DNA of 64,000 bases from Arabidopsis thaliana (GCF_000001735.4 NC_003074.8:5084101-5148100); one strand, 5' to 3'; numbered from the stretch's first letter, positions 34,961 to 53,083 are shown. Program-made: numbers and translations. The notes: generated from the letters alone by a model not told the origin.

Positions 34961-37137
34961 CTTCACTAAACTCTCTAAAGATCTTCCGAAGCAAAACGTT
35001 ACATATACAACAACAAAAATTGCAATGAAAAATACATATCTTTTTACCAAAAATGAATTAAACCGGATTTTTTTAGTAAGGTTGAATGATCATTATTTGT
35101 TTAAGAACAGCATTATTTGTTAGTGATTGCTATTAAAATACGAATGATAACAAATTTTAGTATATGAAATTTCATTCGTTTCGGACAAAAAAAATAATTT
35201 TTATTGAATAAAGAATTTATTTCGATTGAAGTGATATTGTTTGGTACCGAAAGTTTTGCTTACAAACAAACAGAGGTTTTGAATATAGAGACAGCATAAA
35301 AGTGAAGCTAGCTTAAGTCTATAATCATGTTTAAGAAAATTAAACAGTAGTATCTTCTTAATGAAACGTAAAGATAATATATTTAAATAAATGAATCTTT
35401 TTATTTTCTGATATCCAGCTGATTCTGTGGCCCAAGAAACCCAATCCATTATCCATGGCGTGAAGACATATGTAGCTGTCGTAAAAGAATAAACAAAGAC
35501 CAATTAAAAAAGAGCCAATTAACAACCAAATTACATAAAATTTATTAAAACTAATCTATTAATCACACGTCTTGTTCTGCCGTCAGAATGTAATTACCGT
35601 CCGTCTTTTAGGAAACAAAGAACAAAACAAACGGCGGGCCCACCGCCGTTAGAATCTCTCTCGGTTAGCCGACGCGGCCACCATTCTCTCTCTCTCTTCA
35701 TCCATTCTCCACGCGTCGCGTTGACCACGTGGCACTATACATCTTTAAAACTCTTTCTATTTTATTTAAATAGCGAGTGCGTTGTGGGCCATCTTTGTTT
35801 TTCTTTGGCGGAGGGGCGGCTAAATAGCCTTTTGTTTTTATTTTAGTTTTATTCCGCGAAAGAAAAAGCAGTCAAACTCCAAGTTGAATTTGGAGCTGAG
35901 TCTACGAAGTCACGCATAACGCTCTTTCTTTCACGCGATCGCCGTCGGCACGTGTTTGGCGGTGAGATTCACGCTCGTACATGGAAACGCGGTTCCCAAG
36001 CCGCGCGTCCTCAAGGTGTTGCCACGTATTTTACATTTTTGCGTCATCCAATACTGTTCTTTGGTTTCTTCTTCTCTCTTCTTTTCAGGCGCCGCTGCTT
36101 AACTTATTTCCTAGTTTTTGAAGTTACTCTTGTCTTTAACTCACACTGCCATATAGTATGACTTTATTTACCTGTATTTTCAAATTTTTACACACATAAC
36201 AGTATCTTTAGTTGTTTATTGGTCTTACAAAAAATTGGGTATTTTTTAAACCAAAAGTTTTGAGATACGAAAACAAAATTGATATGATCTGAAAAATTAG
36301 TTACTCACATATTTGTTCAAGTTTTTTTCTCAATTATGCAAGCATTAAGGTTGATCCAACAGGTTATGAGAAAACAAACTGAGTTCATTACAAGTGTACT
36401 CACTAGAGCAAGCTTGTGTAGTTATATCCTAAATCATGAGGGTAAATGGCACATGACAATTCGTAGTTAGATTAACTATATATATTAAATTAAGATGTGG
36501 GATTACATTCTTAATTCCCTCGGTTATGAAAATCAAAATCTTATCACCAGCATTCAAGGGAATACGCTGTGTAGACAAAACAGCAAACAACATGCATCTC
36601 CATTAAATGCGTCAAATACTGTACGGATTTCTTTAGTTTTTTTGTTACAAATTGTATCAAAAGTTTGTTAGTACATTGTACATACAGATAACAAATGAAT
36701 TTCACTTTTTAGATAAAATAGTTTACACAAAAAAAAAAAAAAAAGACTTTGCATCCAATATTTTCCACCACAAAATAAATCATTCAAAATACGGATTGAT
36801 TAAATATGTATCATAGTAAGATCTATATTTCAAAATTTATCCTTATTTCATTAAGAACTTTAATGCAAAGATTACATAGTCCAATTAATTTTCTCATTGC
36901 CAAATATTAATAATTAAATTAAAGATCCAGTGATAAAAAGTTTTATTTTAAAATTAAAGTCAATCAAATTAATGTATTTAATTTGTATCTATATTTTTGA
37001 CAATGTATTCAACTTTTTAAATACATCAATAAATTCATTAATAAGATGATCAACAAAAATTGAAAACGCTTGGTGAGGTTAAAAAAGAAATGAAGGGTTG
37101 ATAAGAAAAACAAAATTCTTTGAAAGAGGAAAGAAAA

Positions 37138-37147
37138 ACACGTGGCA
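37138..37147. promoter_or_regulatory. G-box/ABRE-like element upstream of ERF4
   Basis: ACACGTGGCA, about 150 bp upstream of the TATA box. Consistent with the known ABA, jasmonate and ethylene responsiveness of ERF4, but motif-only evidence. Confidence 0.5.
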
Positions 37148-37286
37148 AAAGATAAGTGGAGGTAAAAAAGAAAACCATGAAAACCGCTGGTGTTTTGTAA
37201 GAGAAGCCGCTAAAACCATTTCAGGCTTTGACTGTTCACAACAAAGCGCCCCAAAAGGAGCGTCGCTTTTACTCTCTCTCCCATCC

Positions 37287-37296
37287 TATATATAAA
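37287..37296 (+). promoter_or_regulatory. TATA box of ERF4
   Basis: TATATATAAA, 76 bp upstream of the ERF4 ATG, followed by a CT-rich leader. It fits a transcription start near 37325. Confidence 0.7.
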
Positions 37297-37371
37297 CAAC
37301 TCTCTCCTTTCCTCTTCTCCCTTCAATTATCTATCACACCACCACTCTCTCTCTAATCTATCTATCCGAGA

Positions 37372-38040
37372 ATGGCCAAGATGGGCTTGAAACCCGACCC
37401 GGCTACTACTAACCAGACCCACAATAATGCCAAGGAGATTCGTTACAGAGGCGTTAGGAAGCGTCCTTGGGGCCGTTATGCCGCCGAGATCCGAGATCCG
37501 GGCAAGAAAACCCGCGTCTGGCTTGGCACTTTCGATACGGCTGAAGAGGCGGCGCGTGCTTACGATACGGCGGCGCGTGATTTTCGTGGTGCTAAGGCTA
37601 AGACCAATTTCCCAACTTTTCTCGAGCTGAGTGACCAGAAGGTCCCTACCGGTTTCGCGCGTAGCCCTAGCCAGAGCAGCACGCTCGACTGTGCTTCTCC
37701 TCCGACGTTAGTTGTGCCTTCAGCGACGGCTGGGAATGTTCCCCCGCAGCTCGAGCTTAGTCTCGGCGGAGGAGGCGGCGGCTCGTGTTATCAGATCCCG
37801 ATGTCGCGTCCTGTCTACTTTTTGGACCTGATGGGGATCGGTAACGTAGGTCGTGGTCAGCCTCCTCCTGTGACATCGGCGTTTAGATCGCCGGTGGTGC
37901 ATGTTGCGACGAAGATGGCTTGTGGTGCCCAAAGCGACTCTGATTCGTCATCGGTCGTTGATTTCGAAGGTGGGATGGAGAAGAGATCTCAGCTGTTAGA
38001 TCTAGATCTTAATTTGCCTCCTCCATCGGAACAGGCCTGA
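37372..38040 (+). CDS. ERF4: Ethylene response factor 4 (AP2/ERF repressor)
   Basis: Intronless, 222 residues, matching ERF4 (At3g15210) as I remember it. One AP2/ERF domain spans residues 24-81 ([19 protein letters not shown], then [17 protein letters not shown]), with the Ala and Asp residues typical of GCC-box-binding ERFs. The C-terminus carries the EAR repression motif [10 protein letters not shown] at about 209-218, the class VIII ERF signature. Family knowledge: ERF4 represses GCC-box genes and modulates ethylene, ABA and jasmonate responses. Alternative polyadenylation isoforms with and without the EAR motif have been reported, as I recall. Codon third positions are G/C-rich relative to its neighbours, as is usual for intronless ERF genes. 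Confidence 0.97.
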   Translation: MAKMGLKPDPATTNQTHNNAKEIRYRGVRKRPWGRYAAEIRDPGKKTRVWLGTFDTAEEAARAYDTAARDFRGAKAKTNFPTFLELSDQKVPTGFARSPSQSSTLDCASPPTLVVPSATAGNVPPQLELSLGGGGGGSCYQIPMSRPVYFLDLMGIGNVGRGQPPPVTSAFRSPVVHVATKMACGAQSDSDSSSVVDFEGGMEKRSQLLDLDLNLPPPSEQA

Positions 38041-41000
38041 GCTTTTAACGGTGTCGTTTCAATTCGAAGCGCATGCGTTTCTTCTTCTTTTTGAGCTGTG
38101 AAAATTCGTTTTCTCATAGTTTTTCCTCTCTCTCTCTCTCAGTCTAAATTTATTACCAGTTTTTAGAAAGAAAAAACAGATTAAATCTGAGAGAGAAAAA
38201 TATAATTTTAGCTGACATGGATCGTTATGTACATATTATTACATAACCGGAGATCTGAACTTTTGTTGTGTGCTTTTAATTTTTTGCGACTTGGTTTCAC
38301 CCCATGTTGTTTCTCTATTTTTTTTACTACTTTTTTTTTTTTTGTTCTTCCAAATTTTCAATCAATAATTTGGTAATCTTCAGAATTATCTTGTCCAATC
38401 CAATTTCCGAAATTTTGATTATTACTACTTGTGGGTTGTGGCGGCTCCTTCTATTGGCTTTCCTTTTCTATCGTTACCACCAAATTAAAAAAATTGAAGG
38501 GACTAAAATTACTTATTTGACAAAACAAAATAATTGTAAGTTGAAGTATAAGAAAAACTAAAATTCAAAGTGAGATTAATAAAATGGTAGTTGAGTATCG
38601 TCGGCTTTTAACAATGGTCCAAGTTTCCAGCAGACACGCAGCCGGCGTGTGTGGGCCCTCGTTTTGCTCTCTGCGGCGTAAGTTAGAAAATTCTTTGCGC
38701 TTACGTCACTTAGTAGTAGGGTCCACTCACAGAGTACGGACATACTCATTTCTTTTCTTTCTAGCTAACTTGGAAGAGTCTTGAAGCTGAGAGTTAACAC
38801 TCTTTAGGTCTGACAGAGAGAACCTAGATTTTTAATTTGATAGATTCTTAAATTTGGAAAAGAAACTGCCACAAAACAAAGATAAGATTTTGTTCAATTT
38901 TTTTTAAGAAAGATCTCTAGTTTCGTAAACAAATTTTTGTCGGCAAAAAATGGAAAAAGAGTACACAAAGTCTCTAAAGAAACAACTATGACTAGTCTAG
39001 ATATTGGTTTTTTTTATCTGAAAGCTTTTAGAATATATAGCTTATAGTGCAAAATTAATTTTCTTTAAACTATGACATTGAATTGATTCGGAGTTGAATT
39101 GGACTAAACCAACATCATTTGACCCGTTAAGCTAACAATAGTGTTATTTATAGATATTCTTTTGGCCAATTATTTCTAGATGGCTGGTCTTTTTGAATTT
39201 TATTTCGTTGTTTTAAATTTGTGCGGAAAGTAAATTTAACTTGCGAAATTTTTTATTGAATGATGGCGTGATGTGTTGAAAATGTAAATATAGGTACAAA
39301 ACAATGATGTTAAAAGTTTGAAAGAAAACGACGACGTATAAGAGGGTGTGAAATAGAAAGCGGCTTCATAATGAGAGGCAGAGAAGAGAGGTTTTTGATT
39401 GGATTCTTGTCTCCAACTCCGCAATCAGAAAGAGTCAATAACTATCCTTTCGTGATTCTCGTGTAGATCCAACGGCTAGATTCTATTCTTATCCACGTGT
39501 CTGGATCATACACTTTCATGTTTATTAACTACGCAAAAAAAAAAAAAGAGTGAAGCGGCACCGACGGCCAAGCAGCGCGAGTCATCATCATCCTTTTCAG
39601 AAGAGACCGAATCAGAGACGGTGGCGCCCACATTCCCATTTTTTTTAATAATATATTTATGAGAATAAGACTTTTTAGTAGTATTATTTCAAAGTCTTTG
39701 TCCTCTCAAAGAGAGTATTTATAGCGAGTAAATTATGTTTACAAATATATATATATATCTAGAAATAAAGAATGTTTTTACGCATCTTTTATCGTATTCA
39801 AATAATTTCACTCAGACAGAATAGTTGAGGTATATTTTAGAAGTTAATTTGATAAGTTAAACTCCTGTTTTTAAAAGAGAGACAATTTTGCAGAGGAAAA
39901 CATTGTATGCCCGTAACAGTTCATGAAGATAAAATCACTTAAAATAAAAAAATTAATATTTACTTTTCCTATTGGTAGTTATCCAAGTAGAAGTCCACCA
40001 ATTATAATTGACCTAATATGCCTTAAAAATCCGGTTCGATTGACTCTGTTAACATATTTCTTAAGTGAAAACCGGAATTTTTACAGAAGATGTGTGTGGT
40101 TGAGCATATGGCGCGTGTGAAAGTGGCATGGGATGTAAATTCCGTGTTGACGAGGTTTATGTCGGGATATTGGGTTGTCTTCACGTGCATCTCCACCGTC
40201 CGATAAAGTTTGATTCTCACTGTCTTTCTTTTCATTTCATTGATTTATTATATATTTACTAGCCTTATTTGTTTACGTGAAGGACTCCGTAAATTGAGGT
40301 AATTTCATTTTGGCCCCTCATCTCATCATCTTGTCCCAAAGAAACCCCACCTCCCACAATTTTTCAATACCAGAAACTTTAGACAATAAGATTAATTTTT
40401 ACATTAAAAAAAATAAAAAGAAGAAGAATATGCAGAGAAATAGGCATACTAATTATACACATGGATGATGGGTCATGTGTAGAATTAATAAAATACAGGT
40501 TAGTTGCAGATATGGATATCAGGATCACATCTTAATTAAAAATATATTAGCATTATAATATTCGAGTGGGAATAATAATTCATTTTAAATCTTAACCAAA
40601 AATAAAATACTGAGAGACACGTGTGAAACAAGATTAGCTGCGGCGGCCGCTTTTTCTTGGTGGAACCCACACGCTTCATACTAAGGTCATCCAGAATCTC
40701 AATCCCAACCAACCAGATTTTTTCCCTCCTTTTTCTTCTCACCCGATTCGAAGTCGGCTACATAATGTATCTATATTGCTTATTTATCTCATTTCTTTTG
40801 GTCTTTTACATAGAGAACCCTATCATTTATTAATCTCAACAAAAGTATCCCAATCATCCATTTTTATGGCACACTGCATTAAAAGCTCACAGGAAATTAA
40901 CTACAGATCCATTACGCACCGCTTCAATATTAGTTTCAAAAGTAACATCATTCACCGGCATTTCATTAATTGGAGAAGATATTTTTCTCCTTGAGTAAAT

Positions 41001-42798
41001 TTATTACTCGAGTACAACACGCATAAACAAATTCAATAAGATGGTTTTTGTATTAGATCAGTTTTCAATCGAATTTTCTTTTAACTATAAATAATGATTA
41101 GTAACATTTATCAATCCTAAGTTTCTAAGACTACGAGAGCTTCATAAAATTTTGCACTAACAAAAATTGAATTCCTGAAAAAGGTAAGGGGTTCGCATGA
41201 AGAAGAATGAGAATAATAGAAGGAGTATTTTTGGTAATAAAGTTTGAACCAATGTGAAGAAGCCACGCAGATAGCGTCACCTGGACACATGTTACCAAAA
41301 ATGGGGACAGGTGGCGTCGTGAAATGTCGTAACGTGACAGACAGTCACTATAGAGAAATGGTTGCGTCGGCTGTGTGACGCTGATATCATTCCCACGTGT
41401 GTGCGCGCGTGAAACGGGTCCCTATTGGGTCCAAGTGCTTTGTGGCGCGGCGCGTGAGCCACGTGTTTAGAGTTCTGCTTACTATAGAACCCTGTAACCA
41501 AAACAAGGACCACTTATTTCCATTCTACGTATTTATTAGATCACATACACATTCGTGTCTCTTTTTTTTCGTTTATGGACAAAAAAAACTCTCCAAATAA
41601 TCGTCTGAATATTTTGAAAGTCACTATGTAGTTATATTTTGATTAAACGCATTTCTCACCCTGATTTGTTATTCACTCGTTAAAGAAAAGTTAATGTATT
41701 TGATAAACCTAGTTGTATTATTTAATGGGAAAGGGCATTATGGACGGTAGCCATTACCGTTAAAGCGCCGTTAGCTGCGGCATATGAGAGTTGGGTGATG
41801 TGTCAGGTCAGTTGAACTGTCGTCTTTTTCCATGAAACTTCGAGGAGACCTGATTGGGTTTCACGTGTCTTTTTGACGCCGTCAACTCCTTTTGTCCTTT
41901 TTTTGGTATAACTAAAAATCATGTAATTAGCCTTTTGAACTTGTTATCGCCGTCCTTCACGCTCCTTGCATTCCACACTCGATTTTGTTTCTTTATACGA
42001 GTAAAAGGTAACAGCCTCATTTACTCTTTGATTGCCGACATAAAAAAAGTTTGTTTGTAAATTCAAAGAAAAAAAATTCCGATTGTGTCTTGACTCTTGA
42101 GGCATTTTAGTAATAATCGATTGATTATACAAATCACGTTAGCTTTTTGATACCCAATCACAAAATAGTAAAAACTAGGGGAATCAAAAGTAGTAACATT
42201 ATTATCGCGTATCTTTCAATTTCATAATTGTTTTAACGGTTTTATTATTCTGTCATTTTAGTGTTATTTTTCTTCCGCTATCAATTCTTCGAACTGAAAT
42301 TTATATCAATTGTTAGGTAATTTTGTCTAAATTAATGGGCTTACATGAAGGCCTGATCAAAATTACACTAAAGAGACCCAGAGTATATGTTGGCCTCTGG
42401 GCAATTAGCCTATATTGAACAAACTTATCTAGATATGGTTTTTGTTTAGAAAGGATGATAACTAAACCACTAAACAAGAGAACTAGTCATAAAAATTAAA
42501 AAGTCAAATATCTATATTATTGTTTATCAAATATAAGGTCTTGGAGATTTTACATTTGTAAATTGTAACAATACAAAAAAATTGAAAAAAGCCACACCCT
42601 TGATTATACACAACTATGAATAGAAATTCCTCTTAAAAACTTGGGGAAAGGAATGCGAAAAAAATAATTAAAAAGGAATTTATAAATACATTTTGAAAGC
42701 AGACTATGAACATAAATTACCAAAAATCAATGCATCAAAGAAAATAAAGAAGCACAAACCAATGATTCCATCTCTGTAGGTTGTCTCAGGGTGGGGGA
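38041..42798. other. 4.8-kb gene-poor region
   Basis: The first ~250 bp is the ERF4 3'UTR and the last few hundred bp include the 3' flank of the kinase gene. The rest is AT-rich with no convincing ORF, tRNA or transposon. Three GC-richer islands stand out, at 38600-38790, 39460-39640 and 41270-41480. Two of them contain CACGTG or CCACGTGT. They could be distal regulatory modules or unannotated non-coding transcripts. Confidence 0.5.
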
Positions 42799-47652
<4,854 letters not shown>

Positions 47653-49580
47653 CTCCACATACAAGGAAAAACCACCTTCTCTCCCGCTCCAACCACTATA
47701 TTACGAAGATAACAACAGAGTCAGAACAAACTATAATACTTTTTACCACTCCCTCCCCTTTTCATTACATCTAAACTCTCCCCTCATAAATAAGTACCCA
47801 GAAGAAAGCACCAAACTTAAACTAAATCCCTTATACTCAAAGCAAACAAAATCAGCAAAAAAGTTAGGTGGATTGGAGCAAGTGACAGCTGACCAATAAA
47901 AATTTGCAAGTAGCCGAGAATATTCGTCACTCTAGGACACTGAAGAGAAACATCTTCACTGATGTTTTTCTCCCGTTCGATCAAAATCAGACTTAAACGA
48001 AAATAATCATAATCAAATTCTCTAAAGTTCAAGGGATCGATCCAAATTACCTGGTAATTCGACAGAGAAGACGAAATGGGATACTACAGATCTCTCTGTT
48101 GCTCTTTCCTTTCGTTTGCTATGTCATTTTGCCAGAAAGCACTCTCTCGAGCACCAAAGAGATCGACAGAAACTGTTTGGGAGATGAAGTCGAATTTATT
48201 TTTCATGTTGTTTTTCCTTCCAAGTTTCATTATGGAAACCATTTGTTACGAAGAACAACCCAACCCAACTGTTAAAAGCACTAAAAGCCCAATAAGCTTT
48301 GAAGCTCATTTAACGGCCCATATACTAGGAAGTAGAACTAGAAACCAACCATTGTTTCGGCCTTTGCAGCAATTAACATGATCTCATATTCGACTTTCTT
48401 TACCCACAAATTGTTTTTCTTTTTCCTAATAAACGGTGGGTCCCGCAAAAGAAAAATTGTAAGTAAAGAACAGAGCCGGTCAATGCGGAGCTAAGACTCG
48501 TCAGGGTTTCAGACTGATGCAATCCAGACCAACTCTCTGTTACTCCTGTCCTATTTTTTTAAGTTTACGTCACTCACACTTCTCACTCGCCACCCTTTGG
48601 TGTATTCATCAGACGATTTTGTTTCTTCTTCCTGGTTTGTCTCTGTGTTTCTATGCGTAGTTTATACGCGCCACGAGGTCAAAACCAGACGCTGGGTCAT
48701 GGTTGATGACAAAGCCACTCGAGTCTTACACACGGCACGTGCACACGTGACTCCTAAATCTCTTCTTCCTATATATTCTCTTTGTCGTGCCCCCTTAATT
48801 TGCGTGCGTGTCACACCCGTAGTAATATGAATCTTGGTCCTAAACCGAATCCCAAGTTTGACGACAACTAAATAAAAGCCTTTTTCTTCTTAAGAAAAAA
48901 CACTTTCACATTTCATGGTTTTAATTGTATCACTAGAGTTATATATAATACTAAAACTAAAAGACTGTGTTTTTTAGTGGATAAAAATGTCGACTGACTA
49001 ATTATGTCATTGTAATTGTATCTTTAATCATAACAACAACAGTTTATCCACTCGAAACCATATGATTATTTCTCTTTCAGAAAAGCAATATGAAGTATAG
49101 AAAATCAATGGTTGATAATTGGATTCCATTCAAACAAATATAAAGCGAACTAAAATGATTTTTTCAGGAAGATTTTCAAGTATCTTTGACTTTCTTGGCC
49201 TAAGAGATAAAAAACTTTTACATGCAAAAAACTTTAACCTTGTGTTCAATTGGTTCTCTGATAATTAATTATATATTACTTATTGTTAACTATACCAAAC
49301 CCCAAGAAATTCGTATCCTTGCCACAAGATTGTAAGATTTTATCAAAAAAGTAATAAGAACTAAAATAGCATATTATTGTGTAGACAAACAGTAAATGTT
49401 GGTTTGGTAATCATATAATTAGTCTAAATTAGAAAAAAAAATTATAAACATTGAAAATAAAAGAAATTTAGAACATAAAAGAGTCCATGAGAAGCTTGAG
49501 CAAGGAAGGCAGCAAAGAAAACCTAGAAGGCCAAAACTAGAGGAGAAACCCATATAACACACACCGACATATTCATATAG
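47653..49580. other. Divergent spacer between the kinase and bHLH-MYC_N genes
   Basis: Contains the kinase 5'UTR with a probable leader intron (donor near 48050, acceptor near 47700) and the promoter of the rightward gene. The remainder is AT-rich, with no ORF of coding character. Confidence 0.5.
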
Positions 49581-51697
49581 ATGGTGGGCTCGGAACATCA
49601 TCACCATCATCAACAACATCATCATCAAAACCATCAGCAGCAGCAACAAAGGAGCAAAGAAGCTTTAGGGATGGTGGCTCTCCACGACGCCCTGAGAACT
49701 GTTTGTCTCAACACCGACTGGACTTACTCTGTCTTCTGGTCCATCCGTCCCCGTCCGTACGTATCTCTCTCCTCAGCTCCTCTCTTTTTTTTTTATTGAC
49801 ATGATCTATCTATCTCTCCTCAAAACGATGTCTTTTTTGTTCTTCAGGAGAGTTCGAGGCGGTGGCAACGGCTGCAAAGTTGGCGACGACAATGGAAGCT
49901 TGTAAGTTACACTTCTTACAAAAAAAAATTAGGTTACCCGTATAGTCAAGAGACTTAGCGTACTATAGTTAGTCTTTATGAAACATGATTAAAAAGTCAA
50001 CATTTTCCCTTATGGTTTATCGTATTATAGTCACCGGAAACTTTCCCCGGAAAGAAACTAACTAGACAGACTAGTATTAGTACTCTAGGCTTGAATTAAC
50101 AAAACAAAACAAAAATCCAAAAAATGTTGCATGGAGATCCTAGACATGATCATGATCACGTAGCTCTATGCATCTATATATATGCGATGAGACTGTATCT
50201 ACCATTCGTTTAAGTTGTGAATCATGATTTGCTGGAAAAAAACACATCAAGTCATCTCTTTTAGATGATCTTGTCTAATAACCATTGCTTCCTTTAATTA
50301 ATAAATAAATTAATGAAAATGAAAATGAATGATTTATGATGAGTAGATTTACAAATATGCGCTACGTATTGATATATTGATGTTTGGGGCTACAGGATGT
50401 TGATGTGGGAAGATGGATACTGCAGAGGAAGAGGAGGAACAGAAGGTTGCTATGGAGACATGGAAGGAGAAGATCCTGTTCGTAAATCTTTCAGCAAGAT
50501 GTCTATTCAGTTATATAATTATGGCGAAGGGTGGGTACTTGGTAGGTCCTTAATTACTTTTTATTATCATATATGTCTGCATGAATATATGCAGCTCCTG
50601 ACCTTATTCAATATTCACTGCAAATTAGCCCAAAATAGAAACTATTTATCTTCCTCTTTTTAAGTTTGCAAAATATATTTCTGGCCAACAGGTTAATGGG
50701 GAAGGTTGCTTCTGACAAATGCCATAAATGGGTTTTCAAGGAACAAACTGAATCTGAATCTAATGCCTCTAGTTACTGGCAAAGCTCATTCGATGCTGTA
50801 AGTTTGTTTATAATATAATGAAGCATTTACGTATAATAAGATTTTAATCTGCAAATTTGTAAGCCGGCTGAGATCTATCTCTAAAAAAAAATGCAGATTC
50901 CTTCAGAGTGGAATGATCAGTTCGAATCTGGGATTCGGGTAAAATAAAGAACACTAATCATATATGAGAATGTTCTTGACTTTCTTGTTTCTCAAGTCAC
51001 CTTTGTAATCTTTTCTTATTGTACCTACAGACCATAGCTGTTATTCAAGCCGGACATGGCCTTTTACAACTTGGTTCTTGCAAGATTGTAAGTCTTTTTT
51101 ATTTTGGTTCATGGTTAAAAGATTGTAAGTCTTCTCTTACTTGGGATCTTTGCGGTTATGTTCTCTAAACTTACTCAGATACCTGAAGATCTGCACTTTG
51201 TTCTTCGGATGAGGCACACGTTTGAATCACTTGGCTACCAATCCGGATTTTACCTCTCTCAGCTCTTCTCCTCAAACCGAACCACTTCGTCTTCAAACAC
51301 ACCGCTCATGGCCTCGAACCACCCTCTACTACCTACACAGACTCAGCCATTGCAACCCACTCTTCCCCACTACAACTGGAGTGGTACGAGCCAACGACCA
51401 ATGATGCCTCAAACCTCTTTGCCTACCTACCAGCCTCACATGACTATGCCTTTCCCAGTAATGCCACACTCAAACAAAGAACAAGACCCTGACGTGAAAT
51501 GGCCCACGGGCCTATCTTTCTTCAATGCGTTGACTAACAATGTCAACGCTAAGCTTCTGTTTGATTCAGAGGGGTTAGGTGACAAAACAGACCACCAGAA
51601 CCAGAGCCAGGAACAGAGCAACTCTGAGAGTCAAGCGAATCCGAGCGAGTTCTTGAGCCTTGATAGTCACCACCGAAACATGAGTTTCTTAGAGTGA
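49581..51697 (+). CDS. bHLH-MYC N-terminal-domain protein lacking a bHLH (At3g15240-like)
   Basis: Seven exons: 49581-49756, 49848-49901, 50396-50530, 50692-50797, 50897-50938, 51031-51087 and 51179-51697. All are in frame, giving 362 residues. The protein begins with a His/Gln-rich stretch (HHHHHQQHHHQNHQQQQQ). Then comes the N-terminal domain shared by MYC2, TT8 and LONESOME HIGHWAY-type factors: LHDALRTVCLNTDWTYSVFW, YNYGEGLMGKVASDKCHKWV, AVIQAGHGLLQLGSCKI and PEDLHFVLRMR. The C-terminal third is Pro/Gln/Ser-rich without any basic helix-loop-helix. Databases label this family WNK-kinase-related, but I see no kinase motif. It may act as a partner that binds bHLH or MYB proteins through the N-domain; that is inference. 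Confidence 0.88.
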
Positions 51698-52402
51698 TAT
51701 GACTTCATGTATTCCCCTCGTAAGAACTTAGTTTGGTCTTTTTTCTATGCCTCTTGTTTGTTGTTTGGATCATTTTATCATCACTTATGTTAAACCTAGT
51801 TAATCTACTCTCTTTTTCCATTCTACTTTTTTTTCTTAACAATTTACTTTTTCCGTCTAAAACTTTTTTTGACATTTTTTTTTTCAAACGGCATAAGTAT
51901 GTGTTTTTATAAAGTTATACCAAATTTATTTAGTAAAGTTTTATATGACTTTAAATCAATAAAGATTTTTTCTTTGTTGAAGAATAACTTAAAATGACAT
52001 TCTCCCTAGTATAACAATTGGAATTTTAAATCTAATACACATAAATATGCTTGTTTTTATAATTCAAGAGATTGCAATAGCATTTTACAATAAAGAATCA
52101 TACTTAAGTTGTAAAATTACAAAACTTTACTGTAGATTTTGTTTCTTCATAGTGTGATGCTGTAGTAAAGATATTTCTATTTACAAGTAATCAAAGAAAA
52201 ATATATAGATACACAATTGTGAAAAGTGAAAACCCACAAGCCCAATAGAGTTTTTGCTTACTGTTGAACAATCAATAGTTCAATACTTTCGTTATGTAAC
52301 TTATGTTCATAATTATAACCACGTCACAGTGTCACAAGTCTTCACTATTGAACAATCAATACTTTCTTAATCATAACCACGTCACAAAATCACAAGTCTC
52401 AC
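51698..52402. other. Convergent 3' spacer
   Basis: 3' flanks of two tail-to-tail genes. A near-duplicate phrase (attgaacaatcaatactttc and a longer variant) occurs near 52264 and 52346. No gene is seen. Confidence 0.5.
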
Positions 52403-53083
52403 TCAAGCTCCCTCCAATGCATGACACTCTCTACAAACAAAAATAGCCGCCATCAAAAGTTTTCTCCACAACTTCATCACCCTACTCACCCTTCTCTCTT
52501 CCGTCTTCTTCCTCACCCTCACCGCCTTCTTCTTCCGGCCACCGACCCTTATCCCTCCACTCATTCTCACCGGTACCGGAGTTATATATTGCCACCGCTG
52601 CGATGAATACGACCTGTACAGAGACGTTGTCGCCATCTCCATCGCCTTCCTTCTCTTGTGTTGTGGCGACGAGTAGGAGCTACTGCTCATCGTATTTACG
52701 GTTTTGTCACATCTGCTAATTGGAGGCTTCAACTTCAAATCCAGTGGCTCTTGATTAATGGGGCTGTTGTTCTTGTTACTGGTTGAATAGCTCGTTCTCG
52801 GAGATTGAGAAGTTGAGCTGTTGTTACTACCAAAACTACTGCTGCTGTTCGTACTATTGCACCGGGAGGTGTATTCGCTGGTCGTACTCGAGATTGACCG
52901 CTTTGTATAAATACTGCTCGCCGCCGGGAATGCGTGTGGCAAGAGACGGCCGTTGAAAAAGAGATGATCGGCGGGAGAATTCTCTGAGAAAGAGTCTTGC
53001 GACGGAGAAGTTGGAGTCAACGATCCGAACTCAAACTCCGGTGGTGGCTCGTCGGAGTTTGTTGTTACTCGATGATTCTCCAT
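52403..53083 (-). CDS. Small Ser-rich, MAKR/BKI1-like protein (At3g15250-like)
   Basis: Intronless, 226 residues from the ATG at 53083. The N-terminus has FEFGSLTPTSPSQDSF and PADHLFFNGRLLPHAFP, a motif pair seen in membrane-associated kinase regulators and BKI1 relatives. The centre is a low-complexity Ser/Asn region. The C-terminal part is strongly basic (GRKKKAVRVRKKTEERR), which in MAKR/BKI1 proteins mediates plasma-membrane association. A C-terminal hydrophobic helix-like segment (LWRKLLMAAIFVCREC) ends the protein. I do not know a published function. The family likeness is a weak pattern match, so treat the product as unknown. Confidence 0.75.
   Translation of the reverse strand: MENHRVTTNSDEPPPEFEFGSLTPTSPSQDSFSENSPADHLFFNGRLLPHAFPAASSIYTKRSISSTTSEYTSRCNSTNSSSSFGSNNSSTSQSPRTSYSTSNKNNSPINQEPLDLKLKPPISRCDKTVNTMSSSSYSSPQHKRRKAMEMATTSLYRSYSSQRWQYITPVPVRMSGGIRVGGRKKKAVRVRKKTEERRVSRVMKLWRKLLMAAIFVCRECHALEGA

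Larger units (their letters stand above)
34961..37371. other. Divergent spacer between the PPR gene and ERF4
   Basis: A 2.4-kb AT-rich spacer. A GC-richer island at 35580-36030 contains several CACGTG and CGCG motifs. A G-box (ACACGTGGCA) lies at 37138-37147 and a W-box-like TTGACT near 37226, both in the ERF4 proximal promoter. No ORF with coding character was found. Confidence 0.55.

Noticed and set aside
36728-36744. Poly-A tract as evidence of a retroposed copy
   Set aside because: No adjacent coding remnant or target duplication; plain A-runs are common in these AT-rich spacers.
39923-42132. Small frames of 60-73 residues in the ERF4 downstream spacer
   Set aside because: Length and composition are what AT-rich random sequence gives; no motif, splice context or repeat of coding type.
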